From JBMNNS01 sp050942625 (lineage in GTDB: Bacteria > Bacillota > Dethiobacteria > DTU022 > UBA8154): DNA of 15,110 nucleotides. The stretch lies in contig JBMNNS010000037.1 of the NCBI GenBank assembly GCA_050942625.1, forward strand, positions 1 to 15,110. The letters are read 5' to 3'. Under the pieces are notes generated by a model that was given only the letters and a program-made list of their open reading frames with translations, had not been told where the DNA came from and did not search any database. Of the stretch, positions 7,863 through 13,530 are shown in pieces (the first letter of the stretch is position 1; each line of letters begins with the position of its first letter). Made by a program: the position numbers and the translations under genes.

Positions 7863-8519
7863 ATGGAACTATGGCTAATTCGGCATAGTACGACAGGGGC
7901 AAACCTGGAAGGAAGATTACAGGGAACCCTTGATTACCCATTATGTTCCAAGGGTAGATCCGAAGCCTTTTGCCTTGCCAAAAGGCTTGAGGGGCAGCGA
8001 TTTTCGGCATTTTTTTGCAGCAGTCAGTTGCGAGCCCGGGAAACTGCTAAAATAATTATTTCCAAGAATAAAAACATTAAACCCCTTTATACACCTCTTC
8101 TAAGAGAATACAACTGGGGCGTAGCCCAGGGTTTAACTATAAAGGAAATCGCAGGTAAATACCCTGATCTGGCACGCAACTTCCAGCGTGGTTTTCAGCA
8201 TGCAAAGATCCCTGGGGCAGAAGGTATTAGAAACCTTTTTAAAAGGGTGAAGATTTTCTTCAACTTTTTGTTTGTACTAGAGAAAAACCGCCTTTGTACC
8301 CATCCCTTGTTAGTTTTAAGCCATGGAAGATTTTTGCATGCCTTCCTTCTTCACTTTTTAGATATGAACCCTCAAGGGTACTGGCCCTTTTCTTTTTCCC
8401 CTGCCTCCATAACAATTTTAGAGAGTGATTTTAGATTGAGGAAACGTGTTAAACTATTTAACGACACCTGCCACCTTAGGGGCGTACAAGATTTTGATAG
8501 TTTAGATTTAGAAAAATAA
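7863..8519 (+). CDS. Histidine phosphatase superfamily protein (GpmB/CobC-like)
   Basis: Predicted cytoplasmic phosphatase acting through a phosphohistidine. The 218-residue protein carries the nucleophile motif as L-I-R-H-S (H8), with serine where the family usually has glycine, then E-G-R-L-Q-G, a second conserved arginine in the SSQLRARETA stretch (R57), the acid-region E in L-R-E-Y-N-W-G and the second histidine in L-S-H-G. All catalytic positions are therefore filled. The substrate cannot be read from the sequence; cofactor-dependent phosphoglycerate mutase, alpha-ribazole phosphatase and general sugar phosphatases share these motifs. The start is ATG 7863, nine bases after GGAG (7850-7853); two in-frame TTG codons (7857, 7860) lie too close to the site. 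It sits 40 bases after murA and 38 before htrA, in the wal run, where Bacillus has walJ. Confidence 0.85.
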   Translation: MELWLIRHSTTGANLEGRLQGTLDYPLCSKGRSEAFCLAKRLEGQRFSAFFCSSQLRARETAKIIISKNKNIKPLYTPLLREYNWGVAQGLTIKEIAGKYPDLARNFQRGFQHAKIPGAEGIRNLFKRVKIFFNFLFVLEKNRLCTHPLLVLSHGRFLHAFLLHFLDMNPQGYWPFSFSPASITILESDFRLRKRVKLFNDTCHLRGVQDFDSLDLEK

Positions 8520-8557
8520 AATCAAGTTGTAATTTCAATGCAGAGGGGTGTGAGGTA

Positions 8558-9730
8558 ATGGAAGCTTTTTATAATGGATTTGCAGGTGATGGCAGAGAAA
8601 AACGCCTTATTTTTTGGAAAGGAACAGTATTGGGTGCTATTATTGGTAGCTTATTGCTTGCGGCAGTCTTTTTCTATTTAGTAGGGATGTTTTATCCCGA
8701 TGGATCTGACAGCCACGGAAGAATAGCTCCTGTTCCAGGGGAAGACCGTGAAGATGGAAACAGGAACAATACTGGTGAAAAACAAGAGTATTACTGGGCT
8801 GTTGTAAAAGCAGCTGAAGAAGTTACGCCCTCGGTAGTGGGTATAAGTAACTACGGTATTGTTTTTGATTTCTGGGGCCGCAGCACTTTGCAAGAAAGGG
8901 CTACAGGATCCGGGGTTATCATTGGTGAGGATGGTTATATAGTGACCAACAACCATGTCATTGAAAATGCAAAAGAACTTGTTGTTACACTTGGTTCAGG
9001 GGATGAGGTACCTGCCACAGTAATCGGGGTTGATCCGCCTACAGATCTTGCAGTAATTAAGATTGATAAAAAGGAGTTGCCAGCTGTTAGTTTTGCTGAC
9101 TCTAATCAATTACGGGTTGGGGAACCTGCCATTGCCATTGGGAACCCCCTGGGATTGGATTTTCAGCAATCCGTTACCTTGGGTGTTGTTAGTGCAAGGG
9201 AACGCTCAATTACTATTCAGGGTCAAAAATTTACCTTTGTGCAAACAGATGCTGCCATTAATGACGGTAACAGTGGCGGGGCTCTGGTTAACATCCATGG
9301 AAAGGTTATTGGTATAAATACAGCAAAAATTAAAATTGCTGGTGTTGAAGGTATGGGATTTGCTATTCCAAGCAATACTGTTAAACAAATTACCTCTGAT
9401 TTGATTGAAAAAGGCAGGGTGATCAGGCCGTGGATGGGTGTTTATATTCAAAATGTAACCCCCCTGGATGCTAAGCGTTTTGAATATCCCGTAAATTATG
9501 GGGTCCTTATTACAGAAATTGTGAAGGATGGGCCTGCCTACAAAGCAGGGCTTCAGCCCCAGGATATAATTATCGCTGTAAAAGGGACAAAAATTAAGGA
9601 TACATCTGCATTGCAGCATACTCTTTATCAATTCAACGTTGGGGATGAGGTAGCTGTTACCGTCATGAGGGGAAACGAGGAGTTAACGATCAAGGTGATA
9701 CTAGAAAAATTACCCGAACAACTTGATTAA
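8558..9730 (+). CDS. htrA: HtrA/DegP-family serine protease with C-terminal PDZ domain
   Basis: Membrane-anchored envelope protease/chaperone that degrades misfolded exported proteins. The 390-residue protein has an N-terminal membrane anchor (about residues 22-44), a low-complexity acidic linker, a trypsin-like domain with the full catalytic triad H133 (NNHVIENA), D163 (TDLAVIKI) and S239 (GNSGGALV), and one PDZ domain (about 300-385). The length and plan match Bacillus HtrA/HtrB/HtrC. By position after the wal genes it corresponds to htrC (yycK). The start is ATG 8558, nine bases after GAGGGG (8543-8548). It is the last gene of the run that starts with walR; I found no convincing terminator in the 125 bases after it. 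Confidence 0.94.
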   Translation: MEAFYNGFAGDGREKRLIFWKGTVLGAIIGSLLLAAVFFYLVGMFYPDGSDSHGRIAPVPGEDREDGNRNNTGEKQEYYWAVVKAAEEVTPSVVGISNYGIVFDFWGRSTLQERATGSGVIIGEDGYIVTNNHVIENAKELVVTLGSGDEVPATVIGVDPPTDLAVIKIDKKELPAVSFADSNQLRVGEPAIAIGNPLGLDFQQSVTLGVVSARERSITIQGQKFTFVQTDAAINDGNSGGALVNIHGKVIGINTAKIKIAGVEGMGFAIPSNTVKQITSDLIEKGRVIRPWMGVYIQNVTPLDAKRFEYPVNYGVLITEIVKDGPAYKAGLQPQDIIIAVKGTKIKDTSALQHTLYQFNVGDEVAVTVMRGNEELTIKVILEKLPEQLD

Positions 9731-9794
9731 TTCTCAATGATCATAACCAATCAGTCACCGTATTAACAAAAGTAACGGAGTCTTTTAAGTTGCG

Positions 9795-9824
9795 TTCGGA
9801 GTGACAATTTTCCTCTTTTATAAA
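9795..9824 (+). promoter_or_regulatory. Weak candidate promoter before the alkaline-phosphatase-superfamily gene
   Basis: TATAAA (9819-9824, 5/6 to the -10 consensus) lies 18 bases after TTCGGA (9795-9800, only 3/6 to the -35 consensus). It is the best candidate in the 125-base gap between htrA and the next gene, but it is poor, and readthrough from the htrA side is an alternative. Confidence 0.22.
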
Positions 9825-9855
9825 GTATTCAATTACAGGTTACAGGGGTGTTTTA

Positions 9856-10788
9856 ATGGGGCTAATTTTTATTTTTGTCGACGGCATAGGGTTGGGGCCA
9901 CAACAGCCTAGCAACCCTTTTTATACGACCAAAACGCCTAATCTTTCACGGTTGTTAGAGGGGAAGTCTTTAACCGTAGAATCGTTGGCAGAAAATTATG
10001 ATACAGCTTCCCTGTTAGCGCTGGATGCAACTTTGGGGGTAAAAGGCCTGCCGCAAAGTGCCACGGGGCAGACCTCTCTTTTTACAGGTAAAAATGCAGC
10101 CAAAATACTTGGTTACCATCTCAGGGGTTTCCCCAATCAGAAACTAAAAAATGTACTTGCCAGACACGGCATGTTTTCACAATTACATGATAGATCCCTC
10201 CGTGGAACATTTGCCAATGCCTACAGGCCACAGTTTTTTATCGAATTAGGTGAAGGTTTAAAGCGTTGTTATTCTAGCACTACCCTTATTACATACTTCG
10301 GCGGCCTGAGATTCCGTGATCTAGAGGATCTCAAGCAGGGTCGGGCGGTTCACATGGGAATAACAAATGATGTATTAGCCAAGATGGGTTTTGATATACC
10401 CCAGATAACGCCCTTGGAAGCAGGAAAGGTGTTGGCAAACATTTCCAGGGGCTATGACCTGACACTTTATGAACACTTTTTAACGGACTTTGTCGGCCAT
10501 AGCGGGAATTATGAAGAGGCCTCCAGAGTTATTAGAATGTTGGATAGTTTTATAGGTGCAGTGTTGGACAACCTTGACCTGGAGAAGGATCTGCTGCTTA
10601 TGACAAGTGATCATGGTAACCTGGAAAACTTGAAGGTCAAAGGGCATACCTACAATCCTGTTCCTGCCCTCATTGTTGGGAAAAATCATGGGCAGTTGGC
10701 GCCCTTGCTTCAAAAAACAAATGATATTACAGGGGTATTACCTGCTTTGCTGGAATACCTCTCCCGGGTAGCTAATCCTTATAGATAA
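9856..10788 (+). CDS. Compact alkaline-phosphatase-superfamily metalloenzyme, related to phosphoglycerate/phosphopentomutases
   Basis: Predicted two-metal phosphotransferase or phosphatase. The full metal-site set can be seen: D9 in F-V-D-G-I-G, the nucleophile region G-L-P-Q-S-A-T-G-Q (S68 aligned with the catalytic Ser of iPGM or Thr of phosphopentomutase), D211/H215 in D-F-V-G-H, D252/H253 in S-D-H-G-N and H264 in K-G-H-T. At 310 residues it is much shorter than cofactor-independent phosphoglycerate mutase (about 510) and archaeal aPGAM (about 400), so most of the inserted domain is absent. Q72 stands where iPGM and phosphopentomutase have His after the nucleophile. The real substrate is unknown, so no symbol is given. 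The start is ATG 9856, five bases after AGGGGTG (9844-9850). Its 3' end overlaps the convergent MoSto-like gene by 17 bases. Confidence 0.8.
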   Translation: MGLIFIFVDGIGLGPQQPSNPFYTTKTPNLSRLLEGKSLTVESLAENYDTASLLALDATLGVKGLPQSATGQTSLFTGKNAAKILGYHLRGFPNQKLKNVLARHGMFSQLHDRSLRGTFANAYRPQFFIELGEGLKRCYSSTTLITYFGGLRFRDLEDLKQGRAVHMGITNDVLAKMGFDIPQITPLEAGKVLANISRGYDLTLYEHFLTDFVGHSGNYEEASRVIRMLDSFIGAVLDNLDLEKDLLLMTSDHGNLENLKVKGHTYNPVPALIVGKNHGQLAPLLQKTNDITGVLPALLEYLSRVANPYR

Positions 10789-11602
10789 TTGTTCCTACAT
10801 GTTCACCGGCCAGGGCCTTAGTGATATTATGCTGTTTTAACCCATTGATAATTTGTATCTGAGTGACTGTGCGGGCATTTAAAAGTATTTCCGGGAGCAC
10901 CCTTTCTATGACCAGGTCGTCAAGGTTTTTAGCTATTAGTTCCCTGGCCCCAATCTTAGGTATGAACTTTGCTTCAGGGTTAATTTTTGGATTGTCAGTA
11001 TAGAGTCCATCTACATCTTTAATAAAAATACATTGCCTGGCACCGATTACCTCAGCCAGCAGGTAGGCCCCTACATCGGTCCTGTGGGTAGGAAGTTGTC
11101 CATCCCTTGAAGGTATTTCCCAGAAACTATATGGCGGCATACCATGAATAACCGGGATACAACCCTGGGCAAAATAGGCACCAAGCTTGGGTATGTCATC
11201 ATGGCCTATTTTAACGCCACCATAGGGACCCAGAAGCGTAGTAAGCAATAAGGCATTTTGTTCCGATACACTTTGTCCCAGCGTAGCAATAACGCCCGTA
11301 GGCATGCCAAGTTCCATGGCAATGGTGTACACATGCCGGGAACGGGTTCCCCCACCGGTTGAAATGATCATCTGGTGTTGTTTGGCATTTGCAACGATCT
11401 CCTGAATGATGGGAAGAATAGTTTTAGCTCCTATATCGGTAATGCTTTGTCCCCCAATTTTAAGTACATTTGCCTTTGGAAACATTTTAAAAGGTTTTCC
11501 GTAATCCAGACTATCTAAAAAACTTTTTCTCACCAGGGATTCACCCATTAGTTTGCTTTTAATATGCAGTCTTTTGCTGTCCTTTTCACGAATGACGGCC
11601 AT
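10772..11602 (-). CDS. Amino-acid-kinase-fold protein resembling molybdenum storage protein (MosA/MosB) subunits
   Basis: The 276-residue protein has the nucleotide-binding amino acid kinase fold: V-L-K-I-G-G-Q (K48), T-G-G-G-T-R-S-R-H-V (83-91), H-R-T-D-V-G-A-Y-L-L-A (173-183), D-V-D-G-L-Y-T-D-N-P (196-205) and a C-terminal G-E-H-V-G-T-I-I. The long N-terminus, the RHV motif, the P-P-Y...P-T-H-R-T-D stretch and the GEHVGT ending are, from memory, features of Azotobacter MoSto subunits (about 270-276 residues) and not of UMP kinase PyrH (about 240). MoSto stores polyoxomolybdate or tungstate clusters using ATP. Here residues 159-161 are S-F-W where I recall three histidines in the alpha subunit, so metal storage is unproven. 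I chose the second ATG (11602), five bases after AGGAGG; an adjacent ATG at 11605 is only two bases away. It follows the cysteine synthase gene by 39 bases on the same strand. Confidence 0.72.
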   Translation of the reverse strand: MAVIREKDSKRLHIKSKLMGESLVRKSFLDSLDYGKPFKMFPKANVLKIGGQSITDIGAKTILPIIQEIVANAKQHQMIISTGGGTRSRHVYTIAMELGMPTGVIATLGQSVSEQNALLLTTLLGPYGGVKIGHDDIPKLGAYFAQGCIPVIHGMPPYSFWEIPSRDGQLPTHRTDVGAYLLAEVIGARQCIFIKDVDGLYTDNPKINPEAKFIPKIGARELIAKNLDDLVIERVLPEILLNARTVTQIQIINGLKQHNITKALAGEHVGTIIYKD

Positions 11603-11614
11603 CATTTCCTCCTA

Positions 11615-11632
11615 ACTATCCCGACTATCCCG
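11615..11632. repeat. Perfect 9-bp tandem duplication between two minus-strand genes
   Basis: ACTATCCCG occurs twice head to tail in the 39-base gap between the cysteine synthase and MoSto-like genes, just upstream of the latter's ribosome binding site. It looks like a slippage duplication; no function can be assigned. Confidence 0.6.
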
Positions 11633-11641
11633 TTTTCATTA

Positions 11642-12595
11642 TTATCTTTCCGATTCAAGAAATTCCTTTAAAAGGCAAAATTTACTTCTGTGTTCACAGG
11701 GTTCAAGACAATATAAAGGTGTGGACATATATTTTTCCCCTCTGTCAGGGATAATAGCGACTATAAAACCCTGGTCCAATTTTTTAGCAAGTTCTGTTGC
11801 AATAAAAACAGATGCGCCGCCGCTCATGCCAGAAAAGATACCTTCTTCCCGGGCCAGTTTCTTAGCAACATTAAAAGCATCGTCATCTTGAACATTGATC
11901 TTTTCATCGAGGCAGGCAGGGTTATATATGTCAGGAACAATGGCTTCTTCCATGTTTTTCAGCCCCTGAATTTTATGGCATTTGAAGGGTTCCACACCGA
12001 TAATTTTGATGCCGGGGTTAAATTCTTTTAATCTTTTAGAACAACCCATTAACGTCCCCGTAGTTCCCATGCCTGCTACAAAATGGGTTATTAAACCTTT
12101 ACTTTGTTCCCAAATTTCAACAGCAGTAGTTTCATAATGGGCAAGGGAATTATAGGGGTTGGCAAACTGGTTCGGCATAAAATAACGATGAGGGTTTTTG
12201 GAATAGATCTCCTTTGCTTTTTCGATTGCGCCATCAGTTCCTTTTTCCCCCGGGGTTAACAATATTTCTGCTCCAAAAGCCTCCAACATTTTGCGTCTTT
12301 CTTCGCTCATGCCTTCGGACATAGTAACGAGTAAGCGATATCCTTTCACTGCTGCTACCAGGGCCAACCCTATCCCTGTGTTTCCGCTTGTTGGTTCCAA
12401 TATAATTTTCTCTTTTGTTAATTCCCCTGTTTTTTCTGCCATGTTAATCATGTAAAGGGCAACCCTATCTTTAATGCTGCCGCCAGGGTTTGTTCCTTCC
12501 AGTTTGGCGGCTACTGTTACCTTAGGATTGGGGTTAAGCCGGTTAATTTTAACAAGCGGTGTTTGTCCAATAACATCAAGCAAACTTCCATACAA
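11642..12595 (-). CDS. cysK: Cysteine synthase family PLP enzyme (CysK/CysM) with a Cys/His-containing tail
   Basis: Predicted to make cysteine from sulfide and O-acetylserine (or a related activated serine) in the cytoplasm. The 317-residue protein has the PLP lysine K42 in N-P-G-G-S-I-K-D-R, the substrate loop T-S-G-N-T-G (69-74), N-Q-F-A-N-P-Y-N, the phosphate-binding loop G-M-G-T-T-G-T and I-P-D-R-G-E-K-Y near the end. CysK and CysM cannot be separated safely; E-G-T-N-P-G-G-S leans to CysM. The common ending (Y-L-S-T-x-L-F) is extended here by about 20 residues with C296, C300, H302 and C307, a possible metal or redox site. The start is TTG 12595, nine bases after GGGGG (12605-12609); the nearby ATG at 12591 is out of frame. 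It is probably cotranscribed with the MoSto-like gene downstream. Confidence 0.9.
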   Translation of the reverse strand: MYGSLLDVIGQTPLVKINRLNPNPKVTVAAKLEGTNPGGSIKDRVALYMINMAEKTGELTKEKIILEPTSGNTGIGLALVAAVKGYRLLVTMSEGMSEERRKMLEAFGAEILLTPGEKGTDGAIEKAKEIYSKNPHRYFMPNQFANPYNSLAHYETTAVEIWEQSKGLITHFVAGMGTTGTLMGCSKRLKEFNPGIKIIGVEPFKCHKIQGLKNMEEAIVPDIYNPACLDEKINVQDDDAFNVAKKLAREEGIFSGMSGGASVFIATELAKKLDQGFIVAIIPDRGEKYMSTPLYCLEPCEHRSKFCLLKEFLESER

Positions 12596-12596
12596 C

Positions 12597-12631
12597 GTAA
12601 ATTACCCCCTAATTTCACCCCTATAATTTAC
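12597..12631 (-). other. Leader hairpin holding the ribosome binding site of the cysteine synthase gene
   Basis: An 8-bp A+T-rich inverted repeat (GTAAATTA at 12597-12604 and TAATTTAC at 12624-12631 on the + strand) encloses 19 bases. On the transcribed strand this loop carries two G-runs, one being the GGGGG ribosome binding site (12605-12609). The stem is weak, so it may simply present the site in a loop. The whole leader is only about 40 bases, too short for a T-box or S-box riboswitch. Confidence 0.3.
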
Positions 12632-12643
12632 ACCTTAGTGCTA

Positions 12644-12675
12644 ATTATAACATACTATGAATGATTGTGGTACAA
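12644..12675 (-). promoter_or_regulatory. Extended -10 promoter for the cysteine synthase pair
   Basis: On the minus strand, positions 12652-12644 read TGT-TATAAT: a perfect -10 with the TGn extension. The best -35 is TTGTAC (12675-12670) at a long 20-base spacing, which an extended -10 promoter can tolerate. Transcription would begin near 12637, about 40 bases before the TTG start. Confidence 0.6.
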
Positions 12676-12676
12676 T
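12664..12676. promoter_or_regulatory. Perfect inverted repeat (possible operator) between the divergent promoters
   Basis: ATTGT-GGT-ACAAT is a perfect 5+3+5 palindrome. It overlaps the putative -35 of the cysteine synthase promoter and lies 17 bases before the -35 of the opposite promoter, a typical place for a repressor site. The regulator is unknown. Confidence 0.4.
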
Positions 12677-12693
12677 AATTCTATGATTAATAA

Positions 12694-12722
12694 TTGACAC
12701 AGCCTTATTTTTAATATAATAT
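12694..12722 (+). promoter_or_regulatory. Strong sigma-A-type promoter of the MBL-pdaD-speE-speB operon
   Basis: A perfect -35 TTGACA (12694-12699) is followed by a perfect TATAAT (12715-12720) at a short 15-base spacing, or by TAATAT (12717-12722, 4/6) at the ideal 17 bases. Transcription would start near 12728, giving a leader of about 145 bases before the hydrolase gene. Confidence 0.75.
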
Positions 12723-12777
12723 TTTCTGGTAGATTATATTCATTTTAGCTTTTTTAAAGAAGGAATAAAGGTCCAGG

Positions 12778-12837
12778 GTGTATAATTTGTTAACATCTAT
12801 TCCCATAGTAGCCAATATTTATCTGGAAAGGAGGTAA
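12778..12837 (+). CDS. Possible 19-codon leader peptide of the polyamine operon
   Basis: A GTG-started reading frame with AAAGG (12767-12771) six bases upstream encodes MYNLLTSIPIVANIYLERR and ends AGG-AGG-TAA. Its last codons and stop form the strong Shine-Dalgarno AAAGGAGGT (12827-12835). It lies in the leader RNA expected from the strong promoter at 12694 and in the same frame as the downstream hydrolase, but the family does not have such an N-terminal extension, so readthrough is unlikely. Expression is unproven and so short an ORF could be chance. Confidence 0.3.
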   Translation: MYNLLTSIPIVANIYLERR

Positions 12838-12866
12838 CCCCTTTTAGCAGTTTTGGCTGGAAGGGG
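12827..12866 (+). promoter_or_regulatory. Distant Shine-Dalgarno followed by a hairpin, before the TTG start of the hydrolase gene
   Basis: AAAGGAGGT (12827-12835) matches the 16S anti-Shine-Dalgarno along nine bases, yet no start codon lies within 17 bases after it. Instead an 11-bp stem follows: CCCCTTTTAGC (12838-12848) pairs with GCTGGAAGGGG (12856-12866), with two G-U pairs and a 7-base loop. No T-run follows, so it is not a terminator. If folded, the stem would bring the Shine-Dalgarno to an effective nine bases (2+7) from TTG 12874, while hiding the local GGAAGGGG site in its 3' arm and the TTG at 12853 mostly in its loop. Confidence 0.55.
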
Positions 12867-12873
12867 CAATATC

Positions 12874-13491
12874 TTGATTATAGAAAGATTGGAAGTCGGT
12901 CCTTTTGCTTCAAATTGTTATCTTGTAGCTTGCTCAGAAACAAAAGAAGCTTTTATCATTGATCCTGGTGCTGATGGTAAAAGAATTATTAAAAGGGTGG
13001 CGGATCTTGGTTTAAAGGTGAAGTATATTATTAATACTCATGGCCATATTGACCATGTAGGTTCAAACAGCGAAGTGAAGGAAGCGTTTGCTGTCCCGAT
13101 TTTGATTCATGAAAATGACGCTCACATGTTACAAAGTCCCCAGGCAAGCTTTGCTTTTTTTATGGGTAAGAATAAATTTGAACCTGCCGATCAAACTTTA
13201 AAGGAAGGGGACATATTGATTGCAGGTAACCTAAAGGCCAGGGTTATGGAAACCCCTGGGCATACTGCCGGGGGAATTAGCCTGGATATAAACGGAGCCC
13301 TTTTTACTGGTGACACGCTTTTTGCGGGTTCTATAGGGCGTACAGATCTGCCTGGTGGTTCCTACCGTCAGATTATTAAAAGCATTAAGAGCAGGATATT
13401 ACCATATCCTGATGAAGTAAAGGTGTTCCCAGGCCATGGCCCTCCCACCACCGTAGGCATGGAACGAAAGTACAACCCTTTTTTAATTTAA
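12874..13491 (+). CDS. Metallo-beta-lactamase-fold hydrolase, glyoxalase II-like
   Basis: Predicted cytoplasmic metal-dependent thioester or related hydrolase of the GloB/YqgX type. The 205-residue protein has the signature THxHxDH (H56, H58, D60, H61), the third-ligand region P-G-H-T-A-G-G, the bridging Asp in G-D-T-L-F-A-G-S-I-G-R-T-D-L-P-G-G, and the terminal P-G-H-G...N-P-F-L, all typical of the small bacterial glyoxalase II-like group. The substrate is unknown. It is too short to be the wal-locus protein WalJ. The start was set at TTG 12874, where the protein begins I-I-E-R-L as the family usually does; an in-frame TTG at 12853 would add seven residues, and an in-frame TAA at 12835 limits the gene. 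It is the first gene of a run with pdaD 39 bases on. Confidence 0.85.
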   Translation: MIIERLEVGPFASNCYLVACSETKEAFIIDPGADGKRIIKRVADLGLKVKYIINTHGHIDHVGSNSEVKEAFAVPILIHENDAHMLQSPQASFAFFMGKNKFEPADQTLKEGDILIAGNLKARVMETPGHTAGGISLDINGALFTGDTLFAGSIGRTDLPGGSYRQIIKSIKSRILPYPDEVKVFPGHGPPTTVGMERKYNPFLI

Positions 13492-13530
13492 GAAATAATC
13501 TATTAAGATTAAAAGAAGCAGGTGATGCCC

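Noticed and set aside
9206..9631. 141-codon open frame opposite htrA
   Set aside because: Antisense to the protease and PDZ domains of a convincing HtrA gene; no ribosome binding site or motif.
9751..9790. Terminator after htrA
   Set aside because: Only a 4-bp CCGT/ACGG pairing with a weak T4 stretch could be found; not enough to call.
10772..11602. UMP kinase (PyrH) as identity of the amino-acid-kinase-fold gene
   Set aside because: Long N-terminus, length of 276 residues, and RHV, HRTD and GEHVGT motifs fit MoSto subunits better; the usual pyrH neighbours (tsf, frr) are absent.
12596..12640. T-box or S-box riboswitch before the cysteine synthase gene
   Set aside because: The leader predicted from the extended -10 promoter is only about 40 bases and has no terminator.
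12838..12866. Hairpin before the hydrolase gene as a terminator
   Set aside because: The stem is followed by CAATATC and not by a T-run.
12853..13491. WalJ (YycJ) as identity of the metallo-beta-lactamase-fold protein
   Set aside because: The protein is about 205 residues with glyoxalase II-like signatures and lies far from the wal genes; WalJ is longer (about 260 residues) and normally follows yycI.
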